From Ypsolopha sequella (lineage: Eukaryota; Arthropoda; Insecta; Lepidoptera; Ypsolophidae), in the NCBI GenBank assembly GCA_934047225.1, contig OW203987.1:2445501-2509500 (forward strand): DNA of 64,000 nucleotides, written 5' to 3'. Positions 1-9,179 of this stretch are shown here, in pieces (positions within the stretch are counted from its first letter, which is position 1; each line of letters starts with the position of its first letter). The notes beneath the pieces are model-generated. The model was not told the origin of the DNA and did no database searches. It worked only from the letters and a program-made list of their open reading frames with translations. The position numbers were made by a program, and so were the translations under genes.

Positions 1-1529
1 GGACGAACCTGCCTGTGGTCCACTTCCTAAAAATATTGTTTTTAATGACAAACATTTTCTAAAAAGCTAAATCACAAAAAAATATAAATTATCTATATAA
101 AAAATGGAAAATCAACGTATATTTTTTACTATGGAATAAATATACTGTGTAAAATTGCCACGTGGTATTTATTTTAAAGTGCAATCGCACTATAAGAAAG
201 TAAACGACAATCAAGTTAAAGTGAACAAAACAATTAAGTAACCGATAAACTGCTTAAGGAAACAATTTTTTCCAAAATTGAACACCCTTGACTGCTTCTG
301 GCAACAATCGTTTCCAACAACCAATTTTTACTAATCGACTTTAAACTTTATGTTGTAGTTCATAGCGGGTAAAGCCATATGTTAATTCAAAAAAGTAAAA
401 TAGTAAGAACAACGAGTTAATCTAAGGTTTAACTAATCAAGATGCCTGATAAAAGTAACAGAACACTTTGAGAGTATTACCCGAAAAGTTTAATTGTTAT
501 AAACTTACCCCCACAGTACATCAAAATCACTAAAAACTTCCACATTTTCACACCAAATGGCATTCTTATAGACTTAATAAAAACATTTATACTCTGTAAG
601 TATGTTTACTCCGTAAGTGCACTGTAAACGTCAGCTTAGCTTACGTAACACTAACGTCACTAAAATAATAACTAGGGTGCTTACTCCTGATGAACTTCGA
701 ACGGCTAAACGATGTACCCGTCCCTGTCACACACACACATCACTTCCGCCATGTTAGACGTGACAGGTACATCGTTTGTAACTAAGTGCATAAGGAGTAG
801 GCACTCAGTTTGCAAAATGAATTAGAAAGAGATAGCGCTATGACAGCTATACTGTTGTGCGCATGCGCGTTAGACGAGATAGTATGTGTCATTGGATGCG
901 TTCCCCAGGCCTTCTCATTTCGGCCCTCTAAATCGTAATCTAAGTCAGTACTTCACAGAATCAGCTAACGCGGTCAATAAATAATTATTAATAGTTTTTG
1001 TTTTCAATCTCTTTTTATTTGACTGTACTTTACATAGACGCGCGAGTTGACGACAAAAAAAGTAGGTAAAATCGAAAAGTGCCAACTCGCGCGCGCTCGC
1101 GAGATTCGCGCTCGCCAGTTGACGATTAAGTCCTAACATTCTGGTAGTAAATGTCTAGACTAGGTAACAGTCATTTTTAAATCTTAATTTAAATTTTCCA
1201 AGACACTTGAAATAAAGACGCGCAGGGTCAGCTACAAGGGTGCAGTCAATATTTGGAATGTAAACTGATAAAGCTGGTACATAGCATTTCGAGATATAAA
1301 GTGACAGTATATTTATGAAATTAAACATAAGGTGGACCAAAGCTAACTTACTTAAACCAATGTTTTGTTTTACTTTTACACCAAGGATTGATTTGCATGA
1401 CCAAAAGTGGGTAGGTTGAATTATAAATGAATAGCTCATTTTATAGTTATTTAAGGTAACACTTGCATGTTAATAACATAATGTTTCAATACATTCGACA
1501 CATAAATAATGACACGAATTTAATAGGAG
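1..1529. other. AT-rich non-coding stretch
   Basis: I recognise no gene here. Short open frames around 945-1439 have no family signature that I know. The only visible structure is the inverted repeat listed at 677-804. Confidence 0.5.
677..804. repeat. imperfect palindrome (hairpin / MITE-like)
   Basis: The left arm (677-730) and the right arm (760-804) are reverse complements with several mismatches. Both hold GTGC(T/C)TACTCC at the outer end and a version of ACGATGTACC and CTGTCAC near the centre. The loop is about 30 bp and contains a short CA run. This looks like a fold-back MITE or its remnant. No target duplication was resolved. Confidence 0.5.
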
Positions 1530-1935
1530 TCACTTAAGTTTATTAAGGTCTTCCTCACAGGTGATCACAACAACAGGAGAAGTGCTGTTTTTACGCATAA
1601 ATATTTTGCAGTTCCGGATCCACAGAAACTTGTAGTTTTTCTGAGCTTTCACGATACGGGCTCGCTTGAGAACAGCTTTGTTTTCAGCATTTAAATGTTC
1701 ATTCACAAATAAAGGGCAGGCTGGGGCATCGAAACCGACATCGGATGTAAATATTTGGCCGCGCCGGGCTCGCACCGCAGCCATCAGCTCATCCTTACTT
1801 CGGCGCCGCAAAAATTTGACGATGATGGACGGGTCCTGCTGATTGGTTCCTGGTTTCGCAGTAGTCGTGGGTTATCGACGCACACGATGAACACTGTCAA
1901 CATCATCACTGACGGACACACAACGTATTTCAAGT
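1530..1935 (-). pseudogene. LINE ORF1 C-terminal fragment
   Basis: The minus strand encodes the C-terminal RNA-binding region of the LINE ORF1 type that is intact at 56232-57107. Shared landmarks are HRVRR, then RRR(S/R)KDE, AAVR(A/S)RRG, a V-(N/S)-EHL stretch, and NYKFLWIR at the end. Reading upstream through HRVRR shows an in-frame TAA near 1880. Only about the last 130 codons remain. It abuts a hAT transposase relic at about 1935, so one element interrupted or truncated the other. It is a dead fragment. Confidence 0.7.
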
Positions 1936-1936
1936 T

Positions 1937-2990
1937 CATGAAGTTACAAGCCAAAGTTTTGTTCAATTTCTCCGTTTCTGGCTTAAGCTTGTGTAAAAGG
2001 GGTACTTCCAATTGGAACATGATATTAAAGTCGTTTAATAAATTCAAAGCATAGAACATAAATTCAAGATAAACTTTCGTAAAATTGTTATTTAAAGTTG
2101 TGAGAATTGCATCCGTGGTTCTAGATGGATCTTCATAGCACTCAATCCTGAAGTATGCCTCCAGAGCCGAGAACTGTTCTAGAACCCGATCTACACAAGC
2201 TTTTAGGGAAAGCCATCTTGTCGCGGCAGAGGACAAAATTTTGTGTATCTCCACTTTGAAGAACGTTTGCATTTCTTCTAACTTCTGTTGCTTACTGTAG
2301 CTACGGCTGAAACGTGATCCAATGTCCCGCATGGCATCCTGAATCGACCTTGAGCTTCAGGCAAGCCTTTGATGCTGCCAAATGGATCATGTGGCAACTG
2401 CACTTGATATGGCAATATGGGGGAGTACTCTTTTCAAATACGAAAATACAGAATTATGCATCCCGACTATTGTTTTGGTAGTGTTGGATGAAAAACCAAC
2501 TAAATTCTGAAGAGGAATTTTCTTTTTGTTTAAATTTTCTTGTAAAGCGCTAAATAAATCCGTCCCAGATGGCATTTCAATCATGTCGAAAAAAATTGTC
2601 TTTATTTTGTGTGCATTGTCCATGTAAATTGCACACTGTTTTACAGCACCCTGGTCCGTTGTTTCATCCATAATAACTGAAAAGAAGTTTCCAGCCTCTT
2701 TAAGATAATCGGTTGTATGATTCATGAACGTCGATCCTAAAACTTGACAAAACATTGCCGTCGCCTTTGTTCGGCCCATGGCCATTTTTTGGGCTATTTT
2801 TGGATCTGGGCATATGTCAGCCATTAGAGTTACAAGAGTCTCACAGAGAAAAAAATGGTAGGTTGTTTGTGGCTAAAAGTGCAGCTAGTTTCATCTCTGC
2901 TCTTCGGGCCATTCGTTTATATTCGGTTTGATTAAAGGCTTGCTTTATCGGCGCTGAAAGATTATTTTATATTTTGAAAGACTGACATAA
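1937..2990 (-). pseudogene. hAT transposase relic, copy A (C-terminal two thirds)
   Basis: The minus strand has hAT (RNase H-like) transposase landmarks in order. They are an N-terminal stretch ending in a NLPFFS motif near 2860, SVIMDETTDQ (the first catalytic-type Asp region) near 2680, NLVGF...VGMHNSV near 2500, and the CHMIHLAASKAC helix near 2380 in a shifted frame. RDIGSRFSRSYSKQQKL and TRWLSLKACVDRVLEQ follow to 1940. There are at least two frameshifts and one stop. The BED finger is absent. A second diverged copy of the same region lies at 3100-3828, so two related elements lie side by side. Confidence 0.75.
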
Positions 2991-3099
2991 TATTTTTATG
3001 TTTTTCCGCCTCTGCATGTCTGTACAAATGTGGTTTATGATTATGCAGGATCACCTGACAATATTTGCACTACGATAACCAAATCAGGTAATTCTTTTT

Positions 3100-3828
3100 T
3101 CACAGAGCAGTTACCGAATTGTGTTTTCCGACCATAACATTAGCTCCGTCTACACCTATTCCAACCATATTTTCTAACTTTAAACCATCTTGTGTGAGTT
3201 GGTTTTTGATGGCGTCATGCACAGTTTTTGCATCGCATTCAATTAATTTTATTAATCTATAGAATATCGTGACAATTTTCTTTTTTTTTAATGAATAAAA
3301 TCGCACCATTATGCACAAAACTTTCTGTGTCGAAAGATCGGTACTTTCGTCTATTATAATTGAATAGGGAAACTCTCCTATTTATTCTATTACCTCATTT
3401 AAGAGACAAGGGCCAAGCACATTTTTTATTATCATAGAGCATTTTGTGCGATGCAGTCTTAAATTCTTAAGTGCATCCGATGACGGATCTAACTAAGGCA
3501 GCAATTCAATTAAATGATCCACGGTCAGAACAGCAGCATGCTCTGCAATGAATGCAGCAATTTTAATCTCTGCAATTTTAGTTTTTTCCGTTATAGCTGG
3601 TTTGTAAATCGTAGACAATAATTTGCAGGACTTTGCAGATTTTTCCAACGAAACAGCTTTTTTGTGTTTTTCAGTTGAAGCATGTCTCAATAAAGGTTTC
3701 TTATGAGCTTTTAAAACTATCCGACAATATTTACATGTTGCCAACGTGTCATTAGTGACATCACGAGCAAGCCATTCTGAAATCAAAACATGCACATTAA
3801 ATTCCCGTAGTAACTTATAGTTTCCCAC
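3100..3828 (-). pseudogene. hAT transposase relic, copy B (BED finger and first half)
   Basis: The 5' end of the minus-strand gene encodes a BED-type zinc finger (C-x2-C followed by H-x4-H, around CKYC...RHASTEKHKK). It is followed, after breaks, by YSIIIDESTDLSTQKVLC near 3340 and by MVGIGVDGANVMVGKHNSV near 3140. The order and motifs are those of hAT transposases with N-terminal BED fingers. It stops after the second motif, so the C-terminal dimerisation domain is missing. Its reading frame is interrupted between 3320 and 3493. Confidence 0.75.
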
Positions 3829-3839
3829 ATATATATATT

Positions 3840-5289
3840 AATTCCTTATATCATGGCAACACTCGAGCAAATTGTTTTGTTTGCAGGCTCAAAAAGACAA
3901 AGACTCCAGGATAGATACATTTAAAAAAAAAAATGTAATTTTGTTTGGGTCGTTGCCTGTCACTACGGTTAAGCTAAAAAACTGAAAAAATAAGCTATAC
4001 CACCCCAAAATATAACAACCAATAAACCAATGATATTAGGTATATAAGTACGTAAACGTTGTTTTTAAAGCTCTGTGCAATAAACCATCACCAAATCAAA
4101 ATAAGACACAAGCACGCCCAACCAACACGCCCACGCCCAGTTTGTTCCTTTAGGATACGAAATACCTGTTTGATGATATAATTCAACGTTTTTTATCCAT
4201 TGTCGAAGTTGAACACAAAACACAGTTTTGACCTGTGTAGCAAATGGTGTTGATTTATCTATTTTAAACCAACAAAAGAGTAATTATGTACCTACCTAAT
4301 GCAAACAATATAAAACAGAACCTATTAACACAAAAAATACTAAGTATATGATCAAAATATTCATAGCAGGTACCTAGCTACGTAACTATAAGAATTATTT
4401 AAGTACCTTTTAACTCTGGATCTATCTCCCAAGTAGTTGTATACTTTTGTCTGTACTTTTTTTCAGCTCGTCTTTATCTTTCGGCATAGTTTATATAGTG
4501 CCACCACTTTACTTCACTTGATTCAAAATTCGTAGACCTCAAAAACAGACATAAACCTCTTTTCTAACAGATCAGTTAATATGACCAATAATAATTATTG
4601 TTGAATGTTCACACGAACAAATGAGCAAAGCAAACAGTATAATAAGTTACTCTATGGCAAACAGCAAATGAATGAGTGCCTGTGCCACAGACCAACAAAC
4701 AACAGCTGGGATTGCGTTGCGTGCGGCCCCTGGACGTGACCATAGACTAATACACAAACATGTATAGCACACATATGAAAATGGAGGTCTATGACAACGA
4801 CTACTTTTGCCTAACATAATGTCTCGTTTTGGATTTTTTCCGTAGGTATTATTTGTCTCTGTTTTGGATCACTGGATGCATGAAATTTATTTAGGTATGC
4901 CCCTAAAAAATTGCCCTAATTTTTTTTGGGCCCTAAAAAAAGCCCAATACGCACGTTTGCGCCCCAAATTTGGAGCTAAAAGCCCTAAGTTGGGAAGCCT
5001 GGTTCGTTTCCTGCTTGGTTTACATAATCAAAATCAGGCTCTTTTGATTTTTCTTACGAATGATCGCAGGTATTTAGATGTTCAGACGATGGACTCTTTT
5101 CTTGAAGCGTTTCAGATGTACTCTGTTTTTTTTTTTCGCTGTGCTCTTTACTTTTTCCTTTATAAGAAACGGCTTTATCGATTATAGGTGGCTTCTTTTT
5201 AGGAGGTTCTTTAGAAGCACTCGCTTATACTGGCCGGTCTGTATCACCGGAGTCACTTGGAGTCGAAGAGTCATGTCTTCTTTTCTTAA
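3840..5289. other. non-coding stretch before the Gypsy insertion
   Basis: No gene is recognised. Open frames at 4864-5326 have no domain signature and low-complexity composition, and appear to be chance frames. The stretch ends at the TTAT target duplication (5290-5293) of the Gypsy element. Confidence 0.5.
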
Positions 5290-5398
5290 TTATTGTGACG
5301 TCCCTACCTGTCTATCCCTAAATTAGGGTAGGGATAAATAAATTGATAGACGAGGCAGGAGTCCGTTAATAAAAAAATATATATAAAAAAAAAAATAA

Positions 5399-8056
5399 CT
5401 CCAGGGCGACTCCAGGTATTTACAAAAGCAGAAATCATTTATACGAATTATACGACATGAAGTCCTACAATAATAATGTTAAATTTACTGAATTCATGAA
5501 AAATTACTCACGCATCTTTAAATTGGTGTGTTTAAAAGCAAAAAGTATCTACTTAAATAAAAAACTTAAAAGGTCCGATAACAAAGTAAAAACAGTATGG
5601 AACATCATAAATACTGAAACTGGGAAAAGTAAGAAACGTGATAACGAGCTTAAGTTAAGTATTAACAATGAAGTCGTTACGGGAGATAAAGAGGTTGCGA
5701 ATGCCTTTGAACAATTCTTTACTGAAATTCCGTCCTTAACAACTAAAGATTTAAATTCAAGCCCTGGGCTTGCGCAGGATCTTTTAATAGATAACGTACC
5801 TCAGTGTCTTTCTGTATTTGCTTTTAAACATATTAATTCATTAACTGTAATTAAAGCATTTAAATCGCTTAACTTGAAAAAAACCGAGGACTTATGGGGA
5901 CTATCTGTGAAAGTTATAAGTTCTGTTATTGATTTAATAGCTCCTTATTTGGCATTAATTTTTAATAAATGTGTAGATGATGGTATCTTTCCTGACTTAA
6001 TGAAGTTTAGTAAATTGATCCCCCTTTTTAAATCAGGCGACAACGGTGACCCATCAAACTATAGACCTGTGTCAGTTTTACCGGTTTTGAGTAAGGTTTT
6101 TGAAAAAATAGTTTTTAATCAATTGTTATTTCATTTTAATTTGAATAAGTTGCTTCACTGTGAACAATACGGATTCACTAGAGGGAGGTCAACCACAGAT
6201 GCAGGAGTTGCTTTAGTTAAGCACATTTTTGATGCTTGGGAAGAAAAGCAGGATGCATTTGGTGTATTTTGTGACCTCTCGAAAGCCTTCGATTGCGTTA
6301 ATCATGAAACACTCTTATGTAAATTAGATCACTACGGAGTGAGGGGCAAATCTTTGGCGTTAATGAAGTCGTATCTTAGTGATCGTATTCAAAAGGTAGA
6401 CATTAATGGGGTAAAATCATGTGGAGCATTAGTTAAAATGGGTGTCCCGCAGGGTTCCATATTGGGGCCCTTGCTGTTTTTAATTTACATAAATGACCTT
6501 CCCTATTTAATTAAAGACTTAACTAAGATAGTACTATTCGCAGACGACACGTCACTTATTTTTAAAGTTAATAGACGTAAAGATATCCTTGACGGCGCGA
6601 ATACAACTTTATCACTGGTGCTTGATTGGTTTACTGTAAATAATTTAGTTTTAAACGCAAAAAAGACAAAATGTATAAAATTTACGTTACCAAATGTTAT
6701 TCAAGTGGATTGTAATTTGCTTTTGCAGGGGTCCAAGCTGGAGTTAGTTAACGAAACTAAGTTTTTGGGCATTACGGTAGACTCTCGTCTTCAGTGGGGT
6801 CCCCACATAGAAGCCCTATGTGGTAGACTTAGTTCGGCCGCATACGCTGTTAGACGCATAAGACAAATTACTGATGTAGATACTGCTAGACTAGTCTATT
6901 TTAGTTACTTTCACAGCATTATGTCATACGGCATGCTGTTATGGGGTAGAGCCGCGGATACAGACGCAGTCTTTGTTTTGCAGAAGAGAGCAATTCGGGC
7001 TATTTATAATATGAAGCACCGGGATTCATTAAGAGAAAAGTTCAAAGAAATTAATATATTAACTGTTTCTTGTGAATATATTTACCAGGTCCTTAGATAT
7101 GTTAGAAAAAATGTTGAGTCTCTTCCAAGGCTTGGTGAGCAACATTGTAAGGAAACCAGAAATAAGTATAAACTGGCTTTTCCAAAAATCAGACTCGCCA
7201 AAGTGAGTACCTCTTTCGTAGGACATGGTATAAGATTTTACAATAAACTTCCAAAAGAGGTCCTTACTTTGTCAGAGAATAAGTTTAAACAGTATATTAA
7301 GCAGGGCCTACTGAAAAAGGCATATTATAAAATAAATGAATATTTGGATGATGGTGAAGCATGGTGTTATAGTGATACTGATTTTGATGATAGTAGGTAA
7401 TAATTTAATTAATTAATATAATTTCCTAACTTTTGATTCCTCTTAAGAGTTAACATTAATTAATTACAGACTGTAAAAGGAAATAGACTATATGAGACAG
7501 GTAGGCAAAGATATATATGTTTTTCTTTTTTCATTAACCTGAATTCCTGCTGTCTTGTATTTTCTTATCCCTTGGTTAAAGTAGATATAAGTAATTCAAT
7601 GTATAGTTTAAGTTTATGTTAAAAAAAAAAAAGACATGATCTTGCCAAGTTTCTTGCCCGTTCTTCTTAGCAAGACTAATCGAATGGGCGGAGGTAGGCA
7701 TGTATTTATATATGTAACCTATTACTATGTAGTATATAGGATGCGATTTGGTCGGCCGCCTGGATTCGTGCTGGGGGCTCGGTTGGTGATCATTGAACCT
7801 TGTTCCTGGTCCCTGGCCGGGTCTCCGGTATGGGTTCGGGCGGTTGATTGGATTTCACCTTGTATAATAATATATTACCTATAATTTTAATTGTATATAT
7901 ATTGCTACATAAATTAAATAAACATTTAATCTAAGTAGTTCATGTACATTTATTATTTTATTACATATATTTTTATAAGATTAAAATTTGACTTGTGAAA
8001 CGTGTATTATATATACCTACTTTGCAAAATAAACTTTTTGAATTTTGAATTTTTGA
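5399..8056 (+). mobile_element. 5'-truncated LINE (Jockey/CR1-group) inside the LTR
   Basis: This non-LTR retrotransposon is truncated at its 5' end. Coding sequence is already open at the junction (TPGIYKSR...LYELYD precedes the first ATG), so the endonuclease domain is missing. The RT ORF ends at 7400. It is followed by about 650 bp of 3' UTR ending in TTTTGAA-type repeats next to the LTR's TAA run. The insertion point lies in AATAA repeats, so the target duplication is hard to delimit. Assignment to the Daphne/CR1 side of the Jockey group is my inference from sequence style. Confidence 0.85.
5457..7400 (+). CDS. LINE ORF2 reverse transcriptase (5'-truncated)
   Basis: The intact 647-codon frame encodes a non-LTR reverse transcriptase. 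The fingers motif NYRPVSVLPVLSKVFEK lies near residue 200. It is followed by GFTRGRSTTDA, the catalytic-Asp motif FCDLSKAFDCVNH, then GVPQGSILGPLLFLIYINDL and the catalytic FADD near residue 361. KFLGITVD and a conserved C-terminal tail ending in KAYYKINEYL follow. The frame is open upstream of this ATG to the truncation point at about 5399, so the ATG is only the first internal methionine. The apurinic endonuclease is absent. The RT is not visibly damaged, but without endonuclease and promoter the copy should be immobile. Confidence 0.9.
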   Translation: MKSYNNNVKFTEFMKNYSRIFKLVCLKAKSIYLNKKLKRSDNKVKTVWNIINTETGKSKKRDNELKLSINNEVVTGDKEVANAFEQFFTEIPSLTTKDLNSSPGLAQDLLIDNVPQCLSVFAFKHINSLTVIKAFKSLNLKKTEDLWGLSVKVISSVIDLIAPYLALIFNKCVDDGIFPDLMKFSKLIPLFKSGDNGDPSNYRPVSVLPVLSKVFEKIVFNQLLFHFNLNKLLHCEQYGFTRGRSTTDAGVALVKHIFDAWEEKQDAFGVFCDLSKAFDCVNHETLLCKLDHYGVRGKSLALMKSYLSDRIQKVDINGVKSCGALVKMGVPQGSILGPLLFLIYINDLPYLIKDLTKIVLFADDTSLIFKVNRRKDILDGANTTLSLVLDWFTVNNLVLNAKKTKCIKFTLPNVIQVDCNLLLQGSKLELVNETKFLGITVDSRLQWGPHIEALCGRLSSAAYAVRRIRQITDVDTARLVYFSYFHSIMSYGMLLWGRAADTDAVFVLQKRAIRAIYNMKHRDSLREKFKEINILTVSCEYIYQVLRYVRKNVESLPRLGEQHCKETRNKYKLAFPKIRLAKVSTSFVGHGIRFYNKLPKEVLTLSENKFKQYIKQGLLKKAYYKINEYLDDGEAWCYSDTDFDDSR

Positions 8057-9043
8057 ATAATAATAATAATAATAAAATCGGGCCGAAATAAGTTTGATCC
8101 CCCGAGATGGTTTCAATCCGCACTTCCCTGTAGCCGCGGGCGGTCTCCAGCCGAAGGTACGTGGGATTTGCTGGGACGGGCGGCGGCGGCGCGAGTCGAA
8201 GTTCTAGCGACCGGCGACGTTGCGGTGTGGCGATCTTCGTGTGGAAGGAGTAGGCTCTTCAAAGACAGGTCCCAAATTTCAGTTGGCGTATTAATTCGCC
8301 TTAATAGCCGTAGCGTTGTTCCCTGCAAATCCACGGACGTGTTATTATTCACGACCGAACACAAAGGTTGGCCAGCCACGACAAATCAGGGAACCGCGGT
8401 AATGTAGTTATTGTCGTGGTGGTTCCAACAGCAGAACGGAGTTACAATCATGGAATAACTTAATACATAAACACAAAAAAATAAACGAACTAGGTAATAC
8501 TGTTCACCGTTTACTTACCCGAGTTGGGGAACAAAGGAAAATCCAATAATGCGTCACACACAAATAAATAATGTCCTGGTATTATTCCAGCAATAGTAAT
8601 CACTTCAGATATTTATGTTGTAACCTTTTAACAATATAAAAATAACATATAACTAGGTCCCGACAATTATATTTTACGGCAATTATAGTGACCGTTATTT
8701 AGTTGTCGCGTTGGTACATCGAGACCCGAGAGTGGAATGTGTCGCGAGTTCCGGCCGGGCGGCGCACCGCGACGCCGACGGCCGCGTCATCGAGGCGCGA
8801 GAACAACGAACGAGTTTGCGGGTACCGATCGCAATAAAAAAATATGAATATTAGGTTATGTATGTTTTAAAATTAATTTAATTAATTGTTTTAATATTTA
8901 TTGAGATAGCATTCTGTAAATAATAATAAGTAATTGAACTGCTTTGTAAAAATTTATTTAGAATTGTAATTTTAAGATGTACATAATTATTAATTAAAAT
9001 AATTAATACTTCATTATGGAACGTTCACAAGTGCAACGTTACA

Positions 9044-9056
9044 TTACCCCCCGCGT
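9044..9056 (-). other. Gypsy polypurine tract
   Basis: Read on the minus strand, ACGCGGGGGGTAA lies immediately before the 3' LTR start (TGTAACG). This G-rich purine run is the expected priming site for plus-strand DNA synthesis. Confidence 0.65.
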
Positions 9057-9179
9057 CACTAAAAGGATTTTATCCTCTGATAAAATACGTCTCCAAAACC
9101 TATCCGTGATTGCAATACACTCTCATTCATGAGCTCATAAAAAAAATTGTAGATATAAACTTGGAGAATAATGTTTTAA

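Larger units (their letters stand above)
5294..9043 (-). repeat. Gypsy 3' LTR, interrupted by a LINE
   Basis: Bases 5294-5398 and 8057-9043 together reproduce the right-hand LTR (14375-15463). The first part carries the TGTGACGTCCCTACC terminus, and the break falls in the LTR's A-rich/TAA-repeat tract. The inner end is ACGTTACA at 9043, followed by the polypurine tract. The LINE insertion therefore postdates the Gypsy insertion. Confidence 0.92.

Noticed and set aside
4864..5326. Overlapping frames of 107 and 82 codons
   Set aside because: They have Phe/Leu-rich low-complexity composition, no motif, and continue to the Gypsy boundary without any family signature.
8168..8407. 79-codon plus-strand frame repeated in all three Gypsy LTRs
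   Set aside because: It is antisense to the element, and one of the LTR differences changes its protein. It is repeated only because the LTR is.
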